A stretch of 64,000 bases of DNA, from contig JAESIW010000090.1 in assembly GCA_016802295.1 (NCBI GenBank), positions 1,226,928-1,290,927 of the forward strand, read 5' to 3'. The notes beneath the pieces were generated by a model. That model was not told the DNA's origin and made no database searches. It was given only the letters and a program-made list of their open reading frames with translations. Shown piece after piece: positions 46,383 to 58,774 of this stretch. Made by a program: the position numbers and the translations under genes. This DNA is from Brachionus rotundiformis. Lineage: Eukaryota; Rotifera; Eurotatoria; Ploima; Brachionidae. Each line of letters opens with the position of its first letter. The first letter of the stretch is position 1.

Positions 46383-48871
46383 TCCATTAAATTTTTTTAA
46401 CTAATTAAATTTTTAGATAACATAAATTAATATTTTTTTAAATTTTAAAATTTTTGGTGGGCTTGTTAGCCTATTGATGTTTCTCAAAAAGTCTTGGTTC
46501 AATACAAAGTTAAAATTTTGTCTGTATTTGAATAAGAAAAAAGCAACATCTTTATCAAATTTATTCACTGTTTTCATTTTTTATTAATATTTTTAAAAAT
46601 AAAAGATAATTTTCCAACTTAGTCTAAAGTATATTTATTAAATTAATAAATAAAACAAATTTTTAATCAATTTTGAATGAGCAGGACATTGTTAATCAAG
46701 ACCAACCTCTAAAAATTATTTCACTTTTTTTTTATCTAATATCATTTTTATATCTTTAAAAGAATTTAGAAAAATTTAACTCTAATTGAAAAAAAATCTA
46801 AAGACATTTAATTATAATAAGGAATTAAGAGCACATTTTTCGTTTGATTAGATTTGTTTAATTAATATTAATTAAATTACACATGCTTAATAAAACTTTA
46901 TTAATTTATTATTAGGCTATGTGAATTTTCTATCTTTATTCTAAAAAATTCTTAACTTTGCCAAAAAAATTCTGTAATTAACACTGAACATTAATTAAAA
47001 ATTTCAATTAGTAGATTTATCAAATATTTTCAAAGCCTATTTTAATCAAGGGTTAAGAGTATCTTAAAAAGTATTACCAATAAATTTTTTAATTAATTAA
47101 ATTAGTAGAATTTTGGTCAAAATTTTTGATTATCTTGATCAAGTATCATTCAAAATTGCTGAATACCTGGAATAAAATGTTAATTTTTTATTCGATTAAA
47201 ATTTATTAGAATGATTGAATATTAATTAATCTTGAGAGTTTTTTTTGTTATTTAAATTGAATTTCACTTAAGTCAATTTAGCTAATTTTTTACCTGATTG
47301 ATAAATTTTAAAATAATGATTAATTAAAGATGGAAGTGACTTTTAGATAAATTAAATTTTCATTATTTTTGTTCCTTTCTTAGAAATTTATTAAATTAAT
47401 TTACAATTCGTTAATATTCAGATAAAAAAATATAGATTTTTGTGTAAAATATTAATTAAAAAGCAGATAATCAAAAATTTGAGAAGCTCTTATTTTTTGT
47501 GTAGAATGTTAGTAAATTAATCTCATTAAAATAATATTGATAAATTATTTGTGACATACTCTCCACCAGGATACAATATTATTTTAGATCGCATGCTTTT
47601 AGACAATGTTATTTTATATTACATTTTAAAAAATTAATATAATCATAAATTAATAAAAAAAATTTCTTTATTTTTTAAAGTATAATTTCTACAAACTACA
47701 AAGTAGTATCTGTAGACTAAATCTACAAATCTTCTTTATCAGCTTAATCAGCTTAATTTTAATAATTGGTGTTTTAATAAATTCTGAAAAGTTTTTCCGG
47801 AATATTTTTGTGTTTAATTTTCACATTCAAATATTTCAAAATAACTATCACTTAAAAGACACAATTAATCAGCTAAAAAAAATTATTTTAATATATTTTT
47901 TTTGATTTTAGAATCAATATTGACACTTGATTTGCTTGGTACTCAACACTATCACACAATTACTTTACCAAAAACTCGATTAAGTAATTTTCCACAAACG
48001 CGTGTCCCTGACAATTGATTTCTAGCATCTTAAACTAGTTATCCAATTGACTGAATATCATTCTTTTAATAAATTACACAAGCTGTTCTATTTTAAATTA
48101 TTTTTCTCATTATATCTAATTTTTTGTACATAATGACTTAATGCTTAATATAAAATTTGCCTGTAAATTTGAATATATTAATTGAAGCAGAATGGCTTCT
48201 ATGGCAAATTAACTTAAACCAACTCATAGCTTAATTAGCTTATAGAAATTAAAGAAAATTAACCAGAAAAAGTTTAAATGGAATAAAATCAAATTTTGGT
48301 AACAGAGATTATTAGCATGATCTAGCTTAAACACTATTTTAATTGTATTATCATTGTTATTTATTTGATATTAAACCACGTCTAGATACCTGGTTGTATT
48401 TTGGCATTTGTGGTTAATTATTTTCTATTCTTATTAAAAAAAATCTAGATATTTAATCATTTTTACTAGGACTGCTCAGACATATTTATTTTATTAGAAG
48501 ACTTTAAACTTATTTTAAATTAATACTCGAATTAAATTAGTTTGATGAAGTTTTAAAATGATATTTATATAATATAAAATAAAAATAATGGCTAGGTAGT
48601 ATCTTAATTAATTAAAATAGACAATTTTTTCAATAGAATCAAAGCCAAATAAGAAATTGACTCTCAATCACGAATTTTTTCTTATTTTAATTAAAAAAAA
48701 TACTAAAAATTTTTATAAAGCTTTAGAAATAACATTTAATTATTTTTCCCACTTTAGAAAAATAAATTATTACTTATTAACAATACAATAAAAATACATT
48801 CATTAGATTAAAATATTGATTTATTTTTAAAATGAGATTTTTAATTTAATTTAATTAAATTCAAATTAGGC
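46383..48871. other. Divergent intergenic region, no gene seen
   Basis: About 2.5 kb, extremely A/T-rich, between the starts of the minus-strand MPV17 gene and the plus-strand GPCR. No open frame or repeat could be supported. An acceptor-like ttaaattcaaattag ends just before the GPCR ATG, so a 5' untranslated exon of that gene may lie here. Confidence 0.5.
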
Positions 48872-50293
48872 ATGAATTTTAATCCAAGTTCAATTTGTAT
48901 TCGTAGCATGAACGAATACAACGATTTGACCAAGCGAGTAGAGGCAGTACGAGTCAAAATGAGCTATTACAATTTTACCAAAGAGATCCAGAATCCGACT
49001 ACATTAACATGGTTACAATTGACCAAAATAAGCCTCTATGTCATATTCATTTTGTTAGCCATATTTGGCAATTCATTCATCATTTTGGTAATTAGTTTCA
49101 ACAATTTTATGAGAAAGTCAACAAATTATTTCATTTTAAATTTGGCATTTTGTGACTTGGCAATCGTATTCTCATGCATGTGGGTCCAAATTGTCCTAAC
49201 CCTGAACAAATTTTGGATTTTGGGTGAATTTTTTTGCAAATTCAACACTTTTCTTCAAATGGTGAGCGTAATAGCCAGTGTTCTGACACTGGCCTGTATA
49301 TCATGTGACCGCTACTTTGGCATAGCTCATCCATTTAAAATAATTTTGACCAAAAAGAGAACTTTTTGGATCATAGCATCAATTTGGATATTTTCAATCC
49401 TCATCTCAATACCAAGCTTTATTTATCGTACTTACACGGAAAGAAAATGGGCCGATTTCATCGAGACCCATTGTGACGACATTGGATGGTCCACTGCACT
49501 GATCTTTGATGAAAATGGCTGTGCTCTGACCAAAGTGCAGCCTATCAAAAGAATTTACTATACCACTGTTATTCTATTGTTATTTTTCTGTCCTATTTTG
49601 ATCATGTCTATTACTTATTCTTTTCTAATATACAAATTGTCAAAAAATGAAGTCATTGGTGAGAGTTATTCAGAAGAGAAGCGCATCGATTTGGACCAAA
49701 GAAAAAAGGTATCCTAAATGACCTAAAGAAAAATTTCCAGACTTAATTTTTATTATCAAGGTGATCATAATGCTGATTTGGATATTGGGCATTTTTTTTG
49801 TTTGTTGGTAAGTTATTTTTTAATAATGGTTTCATTTTTTTCCAAAACCTAAATTACTTTTGCCAAGGTCTCCTTTAGAGACAATGCTTTTGTTTATGGA
49901 ATACACGTCAAAGGTAAATATTAGCAAAAACTTATTAGGAAAAAAATTTGTCTCTAATTTGGTTCATAGTTTCCAGTATGGTGGTCCAATTTAGAGTGGA
50001 TATCGTATTTTTTGGCCTATAGCAACACCGCCATTAACCCATTGATATACGCTGGCTTGAGCAAAAATTACCGATTAGGTAAAAACCAAAAAGCTCTTTT
50101 ATCAAATATTATTTTTTTTCTTAAATAAGGATACCAACGAATGAAGACAAGATTTATAAAAAGAAACAGATCAATAACCAGAGTTCCAACCATAAGATCC
50201 AGGGGCTCGCTCTCATCCAAGTCTCAGACAAATCTAAACAGTTATCCCAAAATACAGTTTGACAAATCTCAATCGTTAATCAATTCCATTTAG
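48872..50293 (+). CDS. Rhodopsin-family peptide-type G-protein-coupled receptor
   Basis: Five exons: 48872-49708, 49761-49807, 49868-49913, 49970-50078 and 50130-50293, in phase to 400 residues. Seven membrane helices are present. Class A landmarks are N and D in helices 1 and 2 (FGNSFII, LAFCDLAIV), the DRY motif at 146-148 (SCDRYFGIAHPF), CWSP in helix 6 and NPLIY in helix 7. The second extracellular loop carries a conserved Cys. The C-terminal tail is basic and Ser-rich. The FxxCWxP and CDRY-GI-HP forms fit peptide receptors of the neuropeptide group (QRFP, trissin, allatotropin or NPY-like) rather than amine receptors, since the helix 3 aspartate of amine receptors is not apparent. The ligand cannot be assigned from sequence alone. 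Confidence 0.88.
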
Positions 50294-50696
50294 ATCTTTA
50301 TTTTAAATAATTATCTCTTAATAATCTATAATTAGATATATTTTTTTAAAAAATAATTTTGTAGGCCAACAATTTTGGTCAAAAGAACAATTAAATATCT
50401 AAATTTTTTATCAAATTATATAATTTTTCTCATAATGTATAAGAAAAGTTGACATTTTTTTTCAATTATAGTTTAAATATATATTTATGTGTGTATGTTG
50501 ATGTATAATTCTGTATTTTAGATAAAATGAAATAAGTTAATAAAAAAATTAATTGAATTCTAGGAATTGAATTGAAATTTTTTAGAAAAACTTTTAATAA
50601 TTTTACCAAGCAGGTAGTGAACCAAAATTCAAGATTTAAAAATAATTAGAAACATATACAGTTTATTTAGTTTTGATTCAAGCATAAAAAATTTGG
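50294..50696. other. Convergent 3' flanks, no gene seen
   Basis: About 400 bases of A/T-rich DNA between the GPCR stop and the RBM24/38 stop. AATAAA-type signals occur on both strands. Nothing else is supported. Confidence 0.5.
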
Positions 50697-52456
50697 TTAT
50701 GACTGGAACGAAGTTAAATTTTGTGGCGTGAGAGAAAAGTAGCCAGCAGGCGATTGCGAATTTGTGGTAGCCAGAACGGAACTGAGGCTACTTTGGCTTG
50801 GATTGGCCAGCTGAGTCGAGCCAAACTGCAAAAATTGGTTGCTAGTAAGCTGTTGATTATTGTACAAGTCGAGCAGATTGGTGCCAGTGGTGCTACTTAG
50901 CGAGCTGGTCAGTGGCGAGAACGCGGCATTGGTACTTTGGCTCGGGAGTATCAAGTTAGGCGCAGCTGCCAGTTGAAAACTTGGTTGAACTGCCGTGCTA
51001 GCCACTTGTGGATAATACAATGGCTGCAATCTAAAACAAAAAAAAATATCATTGTCTTATCTACTTATCAACAGATACAAAAATCAATCAAACACTAAAC
51101 ACATAAGATCTATAAAAATAAACATTTGACCAAACTTTATTTTTAAACAAATTAAATATTAACCCAATTTTTGCTTGATTAAAGTTATTTTTTAGCTCTA
51201 ATAAAATAGTCATTTAAAAATTTAATTGACCAATTTGGGTGACCATTGGTGTTAGTTAATTAACAGGAGAGCGTTTAAGCAAAGCCAAGAGTCAAAACAT
51301 AACAAAAAAAAAAACAAAAGCTCATAATTTAATCATGTGACTTAATGATCTCGGCTAGTTTTTCCAATGCAGTGGCTACCAGTTTTTAAAGGCTTACCAT
51401 CTTAAGGCTTTTTAAATTCGATAAAATAATAGAATTAATAAACATTTTAAATTTGAAATTATTTTTTTTTAATTTTATTTAATACATTTCAGATAATCAT
51501 AAATAATTATCTAATCACTTGTTTTATCTAAAGTGAAATTTTTTCTTAAATTTAATTTAAAATATCTGAATATAAGTCTTTAAAGATTGATATCACTGCT
51601 TAATTTTGTCGTATAAAAAAGAGTTTAACTGGTTGGCAAACACCAAAAATAAAAACCGTGAAAAGACCTAATAGATAACTTTCAACAAACAGATAAAAAA
51701 TGCTTTTATGACAAAAAAAACTCAGACATATTACAAAACTAGTCTATAAACAAACTTAAATTTAAAAAAAATAGACTTTTTAAAAGATAACCAACCTAAT
51801 GGTAAAAAGTTGGATCTAAATTCGATTGCTTTAAATTGAAAAACAATTAAACTGGCTAATTTGATTATAAATCAGAAGGGTTCCAGGTGATAGGAATCAC
51901 TATTTGGCTAAGTACTTACCCATAGGCAGTTGCACTTGGAATGGGCACTGGGTATCTAGTAAGTGCTAGGGGTATGTAGCTGGTTGGCTGAACGACACGT
52001 GACTTGACGCCCAAATAAGCCAAGTTGACGTTTGCTTTGCGGCCGTCAATTATTGGGTTCGGGTCTAGCACTGCTGCTTCAGCAGCTTCTTTGGTTTCCA
52101 TGGTAACCTAGAATAAAATTTGTTTACATGCACAAAAATAAAACTCTGATTTGATTGTTTACAAATCCGTATCCACGACTTTTGCCAGTGGATCTGTCCA
52201 ATATGACCACGGCCTCTTCTATTTTGCCAAAGCGCTCAAAAAAGCTTCTCAGACTTTCGTCGGTAGTGTGATAGGGAAGACCGCCGACGAAAATTTTGGT
52301 AAATGTGGTGTCCTTGATGGCCTCATTGGTCTGGCCTGGCTGAGCTTGTTGTGGCTGAGCAATGCTGGCATTTTGCTGCAAAAGACCCAGGCTTTGATAG
52401 GCCAAGTTTTGTCCCACAGCACTTAGCACCGCTGAATTGGTATTGTTTGTTTGCAT
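50697..52456 (-). CDS. RBM24: RNA-binding protein of the RBM24/RBM38 (SUP-12) family
   Basis: Three exons on the minus strand: 52163-52456, 51920-52107 and 50697-51030, in phase to 271 residues. One RRM at about residues 52-127 has RNP2 KIFVGGLPYHTT and RNP1 KSRGYGFVTM. The following PNPIIDGRKANVNLAYLG is almost invariant in RBM24, RBM38 and nematode SUP-12. These proteins bind GU-rich RNA and control muscle splicing and mRNA stability. The vertebrate proteins begin almost at the RRM, whereas this one has about 50 extra residues rich in Gln, Asn and Ala. The C-terminus is a low-complexity Gln/Ser/Leu/Thr region. The last intron is 889 bases, long for this window. Symbol RBM24 stands for the RBM24/38 group. 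Confidence 0.93.
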
Positions 52457-54595
52457 CTAATTAGAATTAAATTTTAGGCTTTTATGTTTTAAAAATTTTC
52501 GAAATAAAATTTTAATTTTAATTTTTTTTCCAAAAAGTTTATGAGAATTTGCCATCTTTAAACAAAGCCTTTAGAATTTCTCAGCAACGAGAAAAGAAAA
52601 GAAACAAAAGCATTGCCAGCGACACAAGAAAAACTTCATATATATATTTTTTTTTATAAATAAACTTTATAATAAAGCACTTGACAATTTTTTCTCAACT
52701 AAATTTGATATTTGATTCCCTATGAGCATCGGTGCCAGCATTGGTCACTATACGCCACTTAAATATGATATCTCCAATGTTTTCTTTCGGACTCAAGATT
52801 TTTCAAAGAAAACATAGCTCAGCTTTTCATCATCAAGCGGACTGAAAATTAAATTTATTTTAATTTTTTTTATTTGGGTCAATTTATTAAAAAAAAAATA
52901 TAATTTAATTTTTGTCTTTGTTTATATGTTTAAGTATTCCAGGATTTGCATGAAAATGTTTAAGTATCATAGTTTTATATTTTTATTCTTTTCAGCCTTA
53001 ATTAGATTAACTTCAATTGTTATTTTAAATCGAATTTAAAGTGAATCTTTTAAAAGTGTTTATTAAAGGTAAAATAAGTCAATGAATATTTTTGCATTTA
53101 ATTGGGTTTTTAATTCGGCTCCGAAATTATAATGAATTATGCCAGAATGCAAGCGCTTTGGCAATGCTTTCAAAAGATGTGAGTGCCACAATTTCAAGTC
53201 TTTTTTTAGTTGTACCAATGGTTCACTTAAGTACTGGACAAAAGCAATGCCAAACTTACTAATTTTGAATATTCAAAAAATTTTTTGCTACTAAATCTCA
53301 ACTTAATTAGTTGAAAATTGAAAAAAACTCAATTTGTTTGTTATTCAAGCTTGTTTATTGTAGCGAAATCTTATTTTTTATCAAAAAAAAAGTTTATTTA
53401 GCATACATTTTATATTTAGATTGGCAAGTGGTAGGAATTTTTTTCAATTGTTTTTAGCAGTATCTCTAGTTAGTAAAGGTACAAAAATAAATCTTCATTC
53501 AAAAAAATAATAATTAATTTTTACAATGTCTAAATTATTCGCTAAATTACTAGTTTTTTATTTATTCTGAACAATTTTTGGACCACTTTGTTATTCTGTC
53601 TAATTTTAAGCTTTTTAAAAAAATTTTTTTTTCAATTCTCAAGCCGTGTCTAATGGTTTGAAATTTATACCAAGCAGACTAATTTAAAAATAAATTATTA
53701 TTGAGAAAATTAAACTTTAGTTTATTCACAAATTAGGTCTTTGAAAAAAAAAAGTCTTTTGTACTTAATCTAGTCCTTTTGGCAAAAAGACCTGCTCTAA
53801 GCATTCAAGGACTAGACCATGGTTAGACTATTTGGAACGAAAAAAAAACATGTTCTCATTTATCAACAACAAATTGGAAACGGTGTAATGGCGAATGGTA
53901 TTCTGATTGGTGGACAAACGAACACTGGACAGCAGCAAGTGCTGGGACACTGGCGAATTCTGTAACTACCAACTTTTTTGCAGCAGCCTAAAATTTTAAA
54001 ATAGATTAAAAAAATTCTTATCTTTTTATTTCTCTTCCTTACTCATTTTGTTTGATTAAAAAAATTTATATGTTTTGATCCAATTTGCGACTATTTATAA
54101 TAATTTTGCACCAAATAAACAATCCAAACATTTGAAAAAATTTAATTAAATGATAAGAAATGATAAAATACCTTTTAAAATAAGCAAACAATTGATTCTA
54201 ATTAGTCAAATTGTTTAAAACAAAAAAATAGACTTTTATATTTTATATCAGAATTTTATTCAAGTTGTTATTTTGAAAATTTTTTCTGGTAAAATCAATT
54301 TTGATCATTATCTGGTCGATGAGTTAAGTTTACTTTTACTAATTGGTTATCTAGCAAACTTTGGTAATTAAAATTCCATCAATTTTTAATTGTTAATTTT
54401 TTCGCACAGAACTTGGGAAATTTTACTTTTTTGATTCGTATTTCAAAATGAACAGATTCGTTTTACCATATAATCTATACTAAAATTTTTAACTTTTTTA
54501 AAACTTTTATTCAATAAACGGAAAGATAATGAGAGACAAAAAAATTTTTTTTTTGTTGATTAATCTTAAAACTTTTAAAAATTGACTAAAATTAA
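52457..54595. other. Intergenic region upstream of RBM24/38
   Basis: About 2.1 kb between the RBM24/38 start and the first GLUT stop. Two less AT-rich patches stand out. One at 52,720-52,860 contains an 11-bp perfect hairpin (52,777-52,815). Another at 53,885-53,975 has CCAAT in reverse orientation, which would suit a distal minus-strand promoter or 5' exon of RBM24/38. Neither contains a recognisable gene. Confidence 0.5.
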
Positions 54596-56257
54596 TTAAG
54601 CCTTAATGTCCGACATGTGAAAATTATCACCAGAGTGATTACCATTTAGCTTCAGGTCAATTTCCTCGAAGCTCTTGCCCTTGGTCTCGGGAACTTTTTT
54701 AATTATTACCACAAGAGATATCAAGACAATAACACCAAAGACAATGAACACATTTTCGGCCAGCAGAGCGGCCATTTTGGGAAACAAAAGCGTCAGCAAA
54801 AAATTGGCCACCCAGTTGGTAAACATGCAAATAGCCAGAGCTGCGGCCCTCGCATCTTGGCCAAAGCATTCCGCGGCATAAATGAACGGAATAGGACCTA
54901 GACCAACTGCAAAACAAACTATAAACACCATTATACACACAATACTCAAGGAAGAAAACAACGACCCTTCCTGAAGAGAGTTTTTAAATAAAGAACTAAA
55001 TAAAAAGGTTTAATTTTTCTATTGTTTAATTTTACCAAATGCATGAACACTGTGAGAACTATAAAATCTACCACAATCATACACATTGGAAATATAAGCA
55101 ATGGTCTTCTACCAAGTTTGTCAATGAGAAATGTGCATAGAATAGTTGATATAAAATTGATTAGACCAGTGAGGAAAATGGCATACTGAATATTGTCTTG
55201 AGCAATTCCAGCATTTTTGAATATTCGCTCTGAGTAGAAAAATATGGCATTTATGCCACACAATTGCTGGGCAACCTGCAAAGTTAAAGCTGTTATAAGT
55301 GACCATCTGAACCTTGGCTGGCTGAATAGTTGTCCAAAAGAGACATTTTGAATTTTTGCATTGTCAGTGCTGGTCTCTTTGAAAATTTCCTGCAATTCCA
55401 AATTAACATTGGCTCTATTGCGTAGTTTGACCAAAGCGCGTTCGGCAGCCTCAGTTTTTCGGTAGCTAATGAGCGCTTTGGGAGTTTCTGGAAAGATAAA
55501 TGACAAAAGTAATGCTCCAAATACTGACGGAATGAGAGGAAAAGCAAGCAAAAAATGCCAAGTGTTCTCATTGCCTAATATTTCCTTAAAGCCAAGTATT
55601 TGAGCAACCAAAATGCCAATGGTGAGACACAGTTGGTGAGCTACGCCGGTCTGACCGCGTAGCGATGCTGGCGAAATTTCGGACAAGTAAGTTGGTATCA
55701 AGCTACACGACATGCCACCCTGAACGCCGAACAAAAATCGGCTAATTATTAACAAATTAGGTAGTTTGGAATAAAATGATATGGCAATCAAGACCGAACC
55801 ACTAAGACTGAAAATGTAATGGAAAAGGATACCACCTTTTCGCCCGAGTGTATCCAATATATACTTGGACACAAATGCGCCAATCATACCACCAATGACA
55901 AACAAACAATTAATCAGTGTCCATATGTTGTCCACATCCAGAATGCCAGTGTGTTTCTCTGTCAAATTTGCTCCCAAGGTTGTGTTAATGTTTGTGAACA
56001 GAAAGCTCTCTTGGCTGATAAAATCCTTGAGTATGCTTGTTGGCGAGTTCATTACGCTGATGTTGTAGCCGAATTGAAACGAGGCCATGGTCACTGTGAC
56101 TACACAACAGAACAAATAAAGTGTCCATTTCTGGAGAGGAAAAAAATTTAAAATAGAAAAGAAATTTTTTTTTTGCCAAATGAACTTGGTTTATCTGCTC
56201 GCCTGGTCTAGTCGGGTTCTTGTATATCTCTGTCTCGCCTTTTTGTGTAAACCCCAT
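54596..56257 (-). CDS. GLUT-type sugar transporter 1 (SLC2A class I)
   Basis: Three exons on the minus strand: 56186-56257, 55036-56130 and 54596-54970, in phase to 513 residues, normal for a facilitative glucose transporter. Twelve membrane helices of the major facilitator fold are expected. Signatures are FQFGYNISVMN in helix 1, LDTLGRKGG, RFLFGVQGGMSCSLIPTYL, SEISPASLRG, QQLCGINAIFFYSE in helix 7, IDKLGRRPLL, GLGPIPFIYAAECF in helix 10 and PETKGKSFEE at the end. The first extracellular loop is of usual size and has an N-glycosylation sequon (NTT). Substrate is probably a hexose. It is the downstream member of a tandem pair, and 177 bases at 55,570-55,746 are almost identical to the other copy. 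Confidence 0.95.
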
Positions 56258-56725
56258 TGATTAACTTTTATACTTTTTTTAATTTAATTTTATTTAAAAT
56301 TAATTTATTTAAAATAACAGGGTGTGTAAAATTAAATAGAGCTTTTGATCTAAAAAAATGGCTCTTAATTCAAAATTTGTACCATCATTGTTGCTTTTAA
56401 AGAGCTTAAATTTTGCTCTCAAAATTTACTTTAGAAATCGGGACATCAAAATTAAACTAATTAAGTTTAGAATTTTTTTTGGTCCAAATTTGAACCATTT
56501 TAATTTTAGTCCAGAAAATTGGAATTTTTTGCCAAATTTATTTAAAATTTAAAAAAATTGATCTATTATCTTAAATAAAAAAAAAGACAAAATTTATTCG
56601 CAACTCAATTTATTCGGTTAGATAACAGAATAATTTTAGAAAGTATATTATTGTCATACTAAAAAACAATTTAAAAAAAAATTAAAGAAATTTAAGGAAA
56701 AAAAAATTAACTTAAAAAATAAACT
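56258..56725. other. Spacer between the tandem GLUT genes
   Basis: About 470 bases between the start of GLUT 1 and the stop of GLUT 2. It is A/T-rich and should hold the GLUT 1 promoter and the GLUT 2 polyadenylation site. A 64-codon open frame on the plus strand at 56,358-56,552 has no family features and is probably chance. Confidence 0.5.
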
Positions 56726-58774
56726 CTAAGCCTTGGCATAAGACATCATTAAGTGGTCACTTTTATCATTGTGGTACTTTTCTTTGTTCAATTTTCTGAT
56801 AACTTCCTCAACACTGCGGCCTTTGGTCTCGGGCACCTTGATTATGATGACGACCACCGCAGCCAGAACTATGCCGGCGAAAATAAGAAAAACATAGCTT
56901 TTGAGGACCAGTGCCAAAGAGGGAAAGAACAAAGTCAAAAACAAATTGGCCACCCAGTTGGTAAACATGCACACGGCCAATGCAGCTCCTCGGGCATCTT
57001 GTCTGAAGCACTCTGTCACGTAGACAAACGGGATCGGTCCCAGGCCGATCGCAAAACAGATAATAAATATGATCACACAAGCTATGCTAAGATAGGAAAA
57101 TATTTTTCCATTTTCCTTTTTTTTTTTAATTAATTTTTAGAATTGGAATAGAAATTTATGGCAAATAGGCCAACTTACCAACACTATGTTGAATACTGGG
57201 ATTGTCACTTGATCTGGTGACTTGGAAATTTAAATTTTATCTTTTTTTTTGTTCTTGATTATTAATTTAAATTAAATTACTTGAAAATTTAAAAATGTTG
57301 TCAGCAAAATAAAGTTAACTATTATGACTGCCATTGGATAGACCAGAAGTGGTTTGCGGCCCAAGCGGTCAATAATCAGCACACAAATTACAGTCGTGAT
57401 GAAATTGACCACACCAGTGGACAGCACAGCATACTGAATGTAGTCGTCCTCGATGCCTGAGTTTCTGAAAATGCTCTCTGAATAGAAAAAGACGGCGTTG
57501 ATGCCGCACAACTGTTGGGCAATCTGCAGAACCAGTGAGGTAATCAAAGACCAGCGTAGTTTGCTTGAGGTCAACAACTTGCCAAACGAGACCACATTTT
57601 GACTTTTAGAATTGCTGGACTCGTTCTGAATTTCCTCCATGTCCGCGTCGACATTGGCTCTGTTTCTGAGGGCGCGGAGGGCTTTGCGGGCCGAATCAGG
57701 GTCAGAATTGGTCAACAGCAAGGCTTTTGGTGTCTCTGGAAAAAAAAACAACAAGCTTAAACTGCCTGCTAGTGCTGGCACTAGCGGCATGGCCAACAAT
57801 ACGTGCCAAAGTGATCGATTGCCCAATATTTCCTTAAAGCCAAGTATTTGAGCAACCAAAATGCCAATGGTGAGACACAGTTGGTGAGCTACGCCGGTCT
57901 GACCGCGTAGCGATGCTGGCGAAATTTCGGACAAGTAAGTTGGTATTAAGCTACACGACATGCCACCCTGAACGCCGAACAAAAATCGGCTAATCACCAA
58001 ACAGATTGGCGAGTTAAAATAGAACGAACAGATGACCAGAATGCCGCCAATGATCGGAAACAAGTTATGAAATAGAATTCCCTTCTTACGGCCAAGCAAG
58101 TCCAGTACATACTTGGACGTGAATGCACCAATCATGCCACCAATGACAAACAAACAATTAATGGCAGTCCACATGTAATCGGTCACTTTGTGCACTTTGG
58201 CCTTGCCATTGTTGAGCTCGATGCGCTTCGACTCGAGCAAATTGGTCTTGTTTTCCAATTTTTTGCCCAAAAACTCAAACAACTCGTCTATGGTCATGCT
58301 TTTGTTGTACTTTTGTTCGATTAGCTTTTCTTTTTCTTTTCTTTCCTCGTCCATTTTTTCCCTCAACTCAGTATCGCCTGTCCAATAGGTTTCCAAGTAA
58401 GCCGCCTTGCGCTCCTCGTACTTGTACAACTCCTCTTCATACTTGGACTTGTTGCCAATAAGCCAGCCCTCATTGAGCTCGAACAGCGCCTTGCCATCAT
58501 GGTACCGTTTGAATAGAAAGGTCTCGTTGAATATGAACTCTTTGAGGAGCTGTGTGGGCGGATTGAGCGAGCTGATGTTGTAGCCAAATTGGAACGAGGC
58601 CGATGTCACTGTAATTACACACAAAAATAGATACAATGTCCATTTCTATTAGATATTAACATTTTTATTAGATAACTTTATCCAAAGGCCTGTTAAGCCA
58701 GTGCTTACGTCTTTTGGCTTGGTGTCCTTCGAAGTGGTCAAGTTTTGGTACACTTCGTTGTTGTCCATAGTCAT
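56726..58774 (-). CDS. GLUT-type sugar transporter 2 with enlarged first extracellular loop
   Basis: Four exons on the minus strand: 58709-58774, 57281-58645, a 42-nt microexon 57179-57220 (SPDQVTIPVFNIVL) and 56726-57115, in phase to 620 residues. It is about 107 residues longer than its neighbour. The same GLUT signatures are present: FQFGYNISSLN, RFLFGVQGGMSCSLIPTYL, QQLCGINAVFFYSE, GLGPIPFVYVTECF and PETKGRSVEE. The extra length is mostly in the loop between helices 1 and 2, roughly 125 residues of Glu/Lys-rich predicted coiled coil (KYEEELYKYEERKAAYLE, EERKEKEKLIEQKYNK). Normal GLUT loops there are about 30-40 residues. The microexon adds 14 residues between helices 8 and 9. The acceptor before the last exon is A-rich and weak, so that join is less certain. 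Confidence 0.93.

Noticed and set aside
56358..56552. 64-codon plus-strand open frame between the GLUT genes
   Set aside because: Composition is Phe/Asn/Lys/Leu-rich as expected from A/T-rich spacer, with no conserved motif.
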